Positions 12,650 to 16,017 of a stretch of DNA of 16,017 bases are shown here, one piece after another. This stretch comes from Cypionkella sp. (GTDB lineage Bacteria; Pseudomonadota; Alphaproteobacteria; Rhodobacterales; Rhodobacteraceae), in NCBI GenBank assembly GCA_018063485.1, contig JAGPBG010000009.1:1-16017 (forward strand), written 5' to 3'. The position numbers and the translations under genes were made by a program. Under the pieces are notes generated by a model that did no database searches, was not told the DNA's origin, and worked only from the letters and a program-made list of their open reading frames with translations. Within the stretch, counting starts at the first letter, position 1. Each line of letters starts with the position of its first letter.

Positions 12650-15145
12650 TCAGCCATCCACCCGGATGCGGGCATTTGAGGGGTCAAACGGGCTGTCCTC
12701 GACCACTTCGCAATCCCACAACTCGCGGTTCATCCGCACCTTCAGCTTGGTGCCAACAGCGGCCAGATCGGGGCGCACATAGCCCATGCCGATCTGCTTG
12801 CCAAAGGCCACCGAATAGCCGCCCGAGGTCAGACGGCCGATCTTGACGCCGTCATGCAGCAGCGCTTCTTTGCCCCAAGGATCGGTGTCGGCTGGCCCGT
12901 CGATCAGCAGGGTGCAGCATTTGGAGCGGATGCCGACATCCAGCATTGCCTGTTTGCCCTGAAAATCTTTCGAGAGGTCCACAAAGCGGTCGAGTGCCGC
13001 CTCCAAGGGTGTTGCATCGCGGCCAAGTTCATTGCCAAAGGCGCGATAGGATTTCTCCTGCCGCAACCAGTTCTGCGCCCGCGCGCCGACCAGTTTCATC
13101 CCGTGCTTTTCACCTGCTTTCAGCAGCAAATCCCACAGGTAGCGCTGCATCTCGATCGGGTGGTGCAGTTCCCAACCCAATTCGCCGGTATAGGCCACGC
13201 GGATCGCATTGACCGGGCACATGCCAAGCTCGATCTTGCGCGCCGAAAGCCAAGGGAAACGCTTGTTCGAAAGGGCAGTTTCGGGGTTGGCGTCCTTGAT
13301 CACCTCGGCCAATATCTTGCGGCTGTTCGGCCCGGCGATGGCGAACACGCCCCATTGGGTGGTGACATCATGGATGTCGATATGGCCGAAGGTCGGGGCC
13401 ATATCCTCGGCGCATTTGCGCAGAAAATCGGCGTCATAAGCCGTCCATGCGCCAGCGGAGACAAGATAATAGTCATTCTCGCCATTGCGCACGATGGTGT
13501 ATTCTGTGCGCGTGGTGCCCGCAGGCGTCAGCGCATAGGTCAGATTGATGCGGCCCACCTTGGGCAAGGCATTGCAGGTGAACCAATCAAGGAAGGCCGT
13601 GGCCCCAGCCCCGCGCACGATATGTTTGGCAAAGGCGGTGGCGTCAATCAAACCGGCCGTTTCGCGGATGGCCCTGGCCTCATCCACCGCATATTGCCAC
13701 CAACCGCCCCGGCGGAAGCTGCGCGAATTATGGTCGAAATCTTCTGGCGCATTCAGCGGGCCGTAATAGATCGGACGTTCCCAGCCGTTGACCTGACCAA
13801 ATTGCGCGCCCAGCGCCTTTTGGCGGTCATAGACGGGCGCGGTGCGCAGGGGGCGTGCGGCTTCACGCTCTTCATCGGGGTGGTGCAAGACAAAGACGTG
13901 ATCATAGCATTCCTCGTTCTTGCGGGCGGCGTATTCGGTGGTGATCCAATTGCCATAGCGGCGCGGATCGAGGCTGGCCATGTCGATCTCGGCCTCGCCA
14001 TTCACCATCATCTGCGCGAGGTAATAGCCGGTGCCACCGGCGGCGGTGATGCCAAAGGAAAAGCCCTCGGCCAGCCACATGTTGCGCAGGCCCGGAGCGG
14101 GGCCGACCAGCGGGTTGCCGTCAGGCGTATAGCAGATCGGACCGTTGAAATCGTCTTTCAGACCAACGGTTTCCGAAGATGGCAACCGATGGATCATCGA
14201 CATGTATTCGGCCTCGATCCGCTCAAGATCCAGCGGGAACAGATCGGCGCGGAAGCTTTGCGGCACGTCATATTCAAAGCGCGCGGGGGCGCCCTTTTCA
14301 TAAGGGCCAAGGATCCAGCCGCCGCGTTCTTCACGGACATACCATTTCGCGTCGGCGTCGCGCAGGACCGGGTGTTCGCCATGGGTCTTGCGATATTCTT
14401 GCAGCATCGGATCGGGTTCGGTCACGATATATTGGTGTTCGACCGGGATTGCCGGGATTTTGATGCCCAAGAGCCGCGCGGTGCGCTGGGCGTGGTTGCC
14501 GGTGGCGGTAACAACATGTTCGGCGTGAATTTCGTATTTCTCATCCGAAGGCACCAGATTGCCGCCCTGCTCGATCATCCGGGTACAAGACACAATCCAT
14601 TCCGAACCGGTCCAGCGATAGCCATCGACCTGAATTTTCCGCTCGAAGGTGCAGCCCAACTGCCGCGCGCCTTTGGCCATCGCCTGCGTGACATCGGCGG
14701 GGTTGATATAGCCATCTTGCGGATGATAAAGCGCGCCGATCAGATCATCGGTGCGCACCAGGGGCCAGCGTTCCTTGATCTGCGCGGGCGTCAGGAATTC
14801 ATGGTACACTCCGGCGGTTTCGGCGACAGAGGAATACAGCATGTATTCATCCATGCGTTCGGCCCGTTGCGCCATCCGCAAATTGCCAACCACGGCAAAG
14901 CCTGCATTCAACCCGGTTTCGGCCTCAAGCGATTTGTAGAAATCGACCGAGTACTTGTGGATATGGGTGGTGGCATAGCCCATGTTGAACAGGGGCAAAA
15001 GACCCGCCGCGTGCCAGGTGGAGCCAGAGGTCAGCTCGTCGCGCTCGACCAGCATGGTGTCCCACCCGGCTTTGGCAAGGTGATAGGCGATGCCGGTGCC
15101 GACAGCGCCACCGCCGACAACAAGCGCTTTGACATGGGTTTTCAT
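12650..15145 (-). CDS. Dimethylglycine/sarcosine dehydrogenase-type FAD oxidoreductase with GcvT domain
   Basis: This 831-residue protein has two halves. The N-terminal DAO flavin domain (about 1-370) has VVGGGAVGTGIAYHL (9-23) and STWHAAGL (42-49), whose His45 matches the His covalently bound to FAD in mammalian dimethylglycine and sarcosine dehydrogenases. A middle FAO_M-like part (about 375-430) leads to an aminomethyltransferase half (GcvT about 435-730, C-terminal barrel about 735-825, with YTGELGWEL at 662-670 and a GGYSVAFGKQIGMGYV segment at 775-790). The known reaction is oxidative N-demethylation, with the methylene unit passed to tetrahydrofolate. Length is normal for the family. 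GGAG lies 6 nt before the ATG (plus-strand 15152-15155). Roseobacters carry several paralogues acting on glycine betaine breakdown products, sarcosine or related methylamines, so the substrate is not assigned. Its nearest neighbour, znuB, is functionally unrelated. Confidence 0.92.
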   Translation of the reverse strand: MKTHVKALVVGGGAVGTGIAYHLAKAGWDTMLVERDELTSGSTWHAAGLLPLFNMGYATTHIHKYSVDFYKSLEAETGLNAGFAVVGNLRMAQRAERMDEYMLYSSVAETAGVYHEFLTPAQIKERWPLVRTDDLIGALYHPQDGYINPADVTQAMAKGARQLGCTFERKIQVDGYRWTGSEWIVSCTRMIEQGGNLVPSDEKYEIHAEHVVTATGNHAQRTARLLGIKIPAIPVEHQYIVTEPDPMLQEYRKTHGEHPVLRDADAKWYVREERGGWILGPYEKGAPARFEYDVPQSFRADLFPLDLERIEAEYMSMIHRLPSSETVGLKDDFNGPICYTPDGNPLVGPAPGLRNMWLAEGFSFGITAAGGTGYYLAQMMVNGEAEIDMASLDPRRYGNWITTEYAARKNEECYDHVFVLHHPDEEREAARPLRTAPVYDRQKALGAQFGQVNGWERPIYYGPLNAPEDFDHNSRSFRRGGWWQYAVDEARAIRETAGLIDATAFAKHIVRGAGATAFLDWFTCNALPKVGRINLTYALTPAGTTRTEYTIVRNGENDYYLVSAGAWTAYDADFLRKCAEDMAPTFGHIDIHDVTTQWGVFAIAGPNSRKILAEVIKDANPETALSNKRFPWLSARKIELGMCPVNAIRVAYTGELGWELHHPIEMQRYLWDLLLKAGEKHGMKLVGARAQNWLRQEKSYRAFGNELGRDATPLEAALDRFVDLSKDFQGKQAMLDVGIRSKCCTLLIDGPADTDPWGKEALLHDGVKIGRLTSGGYSVAFGKQIGMGYVRPDLAAVGTKLKVRMNRELWDCEVVEDSPFDPSNARIRVDG

Positions 15146-15259
15146 GGGGAACTCCGCGATGCGATTTTGAGATCATATGTGGCAGATGCCGGGGCGCAAG
15201 GGCAAGAGGAGCCGACACTCGCGAGATAAAAACGACATAGGGCCGAAAATGCGACCTGT

Positions 15260-16017
15260 TCAGCGCAGCGCGCGGCGGGTGGCGAGGGTGGCGGCGATGA
15301 AGATGAGCGCCGCGGCGCTGACGATGGAGGGGCCAGCAGGGGTGTCTTGCCAGAGGGAAAGCGCAAGACCCGCGAGCGAGGCGCTTGCACCAAACAGGAT
15401 CGCAAGGCCCGCCATCGCCTCGGGGCTGCGCGAAAGGGTGCGGGCGGCGGCGGCGGGGATGATCAGCATCGCCGCAATCAGCAAGGCGCCGACAATCTTG
15501 AGGCTGAAGGCCACGGTCAGCGCCAGCGCCAGCGTCAGTACCAGCTTTTCGCGATGCGGGTTCAGGCCCGAGGCATGGGCGAGATCTTCACTGACTGTGG
15601 AGGTCAACAGCGCCTGCCAGCGCCACGCCAAGAGCGCGAGTGTCAGGGCAGCGGTGGCCCAGATAAAGAACAGATCCTTGGCGCTGACGGCGAGAATATC
15701 GCCGAAAAGGTAGCTGGAAAGATCGGTGCGCACGGCGGGCACATAGGAAATCGCCACAAGACCAAATGCCAGTGCCGAATGGGCCAGCACGCCCAGCGTG
15801 GTATCCACCGCCCAACCCCTTGCCGACAGGGCCGAAACCGTCAAGGCCATCGCGAGCGCCACAAACAGCGTGCCGGCGGCAATCGGCAGGTGCAGGGCAA
15901 GGGCCAGCGCCACGCCGAGAATGGCGGCGTGGCTGGTGGCATCACCGAAATAAGCCATGCGCCGCCAGACAACGAAACTGCCCAATGGGCCGGTGGCGAG
16001 GGAAAGGCCAAGGCCGG
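15260..16017 (-). CDS. znuB: Zinc ABC transporter permease ZnuB, 5' end beyond the window
   Basis: This inner-membrane permease of the ABC-3 (ZnuB/TroC) family moves Zn2+ (or Mn2+) into the cell with ZnuA and ZnuC. The - strand frame is open to the window edge and shows 251 residues, close to the usual 260-270, so only a few to about 20 N-terminal residues are missing. The conserved PLGSFVVWRRMAYFGDATSH segment at the start, the SYLFGDILAV segment, the VSEDLAHASGLN cytoplasmic loop and KIVGALLIAAMLIIPAAAAR near the C-terminus are all family hallmarks. Hydrophobic helices fill the rest. A TTG at 15985 is an internal Leu codon, not the start, because conserved residues (GLGLSLATGP) continue upstream. 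The partner znuC should lie just beyond the window. The 114-nt gap to the next - strand gene suggests separate transcription. Confidence 0.92.
   Translation of the reverse strand, partial: GLGLSLATGPLGSFVVWRRMAYFGDATSHAAILGVALALALHLPIAAGTLFVALAMALTVSALSARGWAVDTTLGVLAHSALAFGLVAISYVPAVRTDLSSYLFGDILAVSAKDLFFIWATAALTLALLAWRWQALLTSTVSEDLAHASGLNPHREKLVLTLALALTVAFSLKIVGALLIAAMLIIPAAAARTLSRSPEAMAGLAILFGASASLAGLALSLWQDTPAGPSIVSAAALIFIAATLATRRALR

Noticed and set aside
12854..15229. A 791-codon open frame on the + strand, opposite the dehydrogenase gene
   Set aside because: The - strand frame matches a known family along its whole length with catalytic motifs. The + strand translation has no recognisable domain and is the usual antisense by-product of high third-position GC.
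15983..15985. TTG as the start codon of znuB
   Set aside because: Conserved ZnuB residues (GLGLSLATGP) continue upstream in frame to the window edge, so the gene is simply cut off.

Overview
The window looks like chromosomal DNA from an alphaproteobacterium of the Rhodobacteraceae (Roseobacter/Rhodobacter group). This is inferred from the high GC content, the strong third-position GC bias, the R. capsulatus-like xdhB-xdhC order, and the mix of a GcvT-type methylamine dehydrogenase, a type I sulfide:quinone reductase and a DUF938 protein. I saw no rRNA, tRNA, CRISPR array, insertion sequence or integrase.

Region 1 (1-7420, + strand) is one tightly packed operon. It holds the 3' part of xdhB (xanthine dehydrogenase molybdenum subunit), xdhC (its maturation factor), then an ABC importer made of a double ATPase, two permeases and a BMP-family periplasmic binding protein. 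The first five genes overlap each other by 1 to 14 nt. The binding-protein gene stands apart behind a hairpin-rich 67-nt spacer, and a strong intrinsic terminator follows it. Together the genes read as uptake of a purine or nucleoside and its oxidation by xanthine dehydrogenase.

Region 2 (7421-11437, + strand) begins with an AT-rich promoter with a perfect -10 box, driving a sulfide:quinone oxidoreductase whose three catalytic cysteines are all present. After a 140-nt spacer with three GC hairpins come a DadA-like FAD oxidoreductase, a DUF938 methyltransferase-like gene and a GH25 lysozyme lipoprotein.

Region 3 (11438-12441, + strand) is a short two-gene unit: an AhpD-like CxxC protein and a secreted four-EF-hand protein with a Met/His-rich linker, ended by a hairpin terminator. 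Its promoter carries an 18-bp element that matches the sqr promoter element at 16 of 18 positions. This suggests that one regulator, plausibly a sulfide-responsive ArsR-type repressor encoded elsewhere, controls both units. It is the most interesting signal in the window.

Region 4 (12442-16017) is on the - strand: a dimethylglycine/sarcosine dehydrogenase-type flavoprotein with a GcvT half, then the C-terminal part of ZnuB, a zinc ABC permease cut by the window edge. The EF-hand gene and the dehydrogenase gene converge on a roughly 250-bp gap with no convincing gene.
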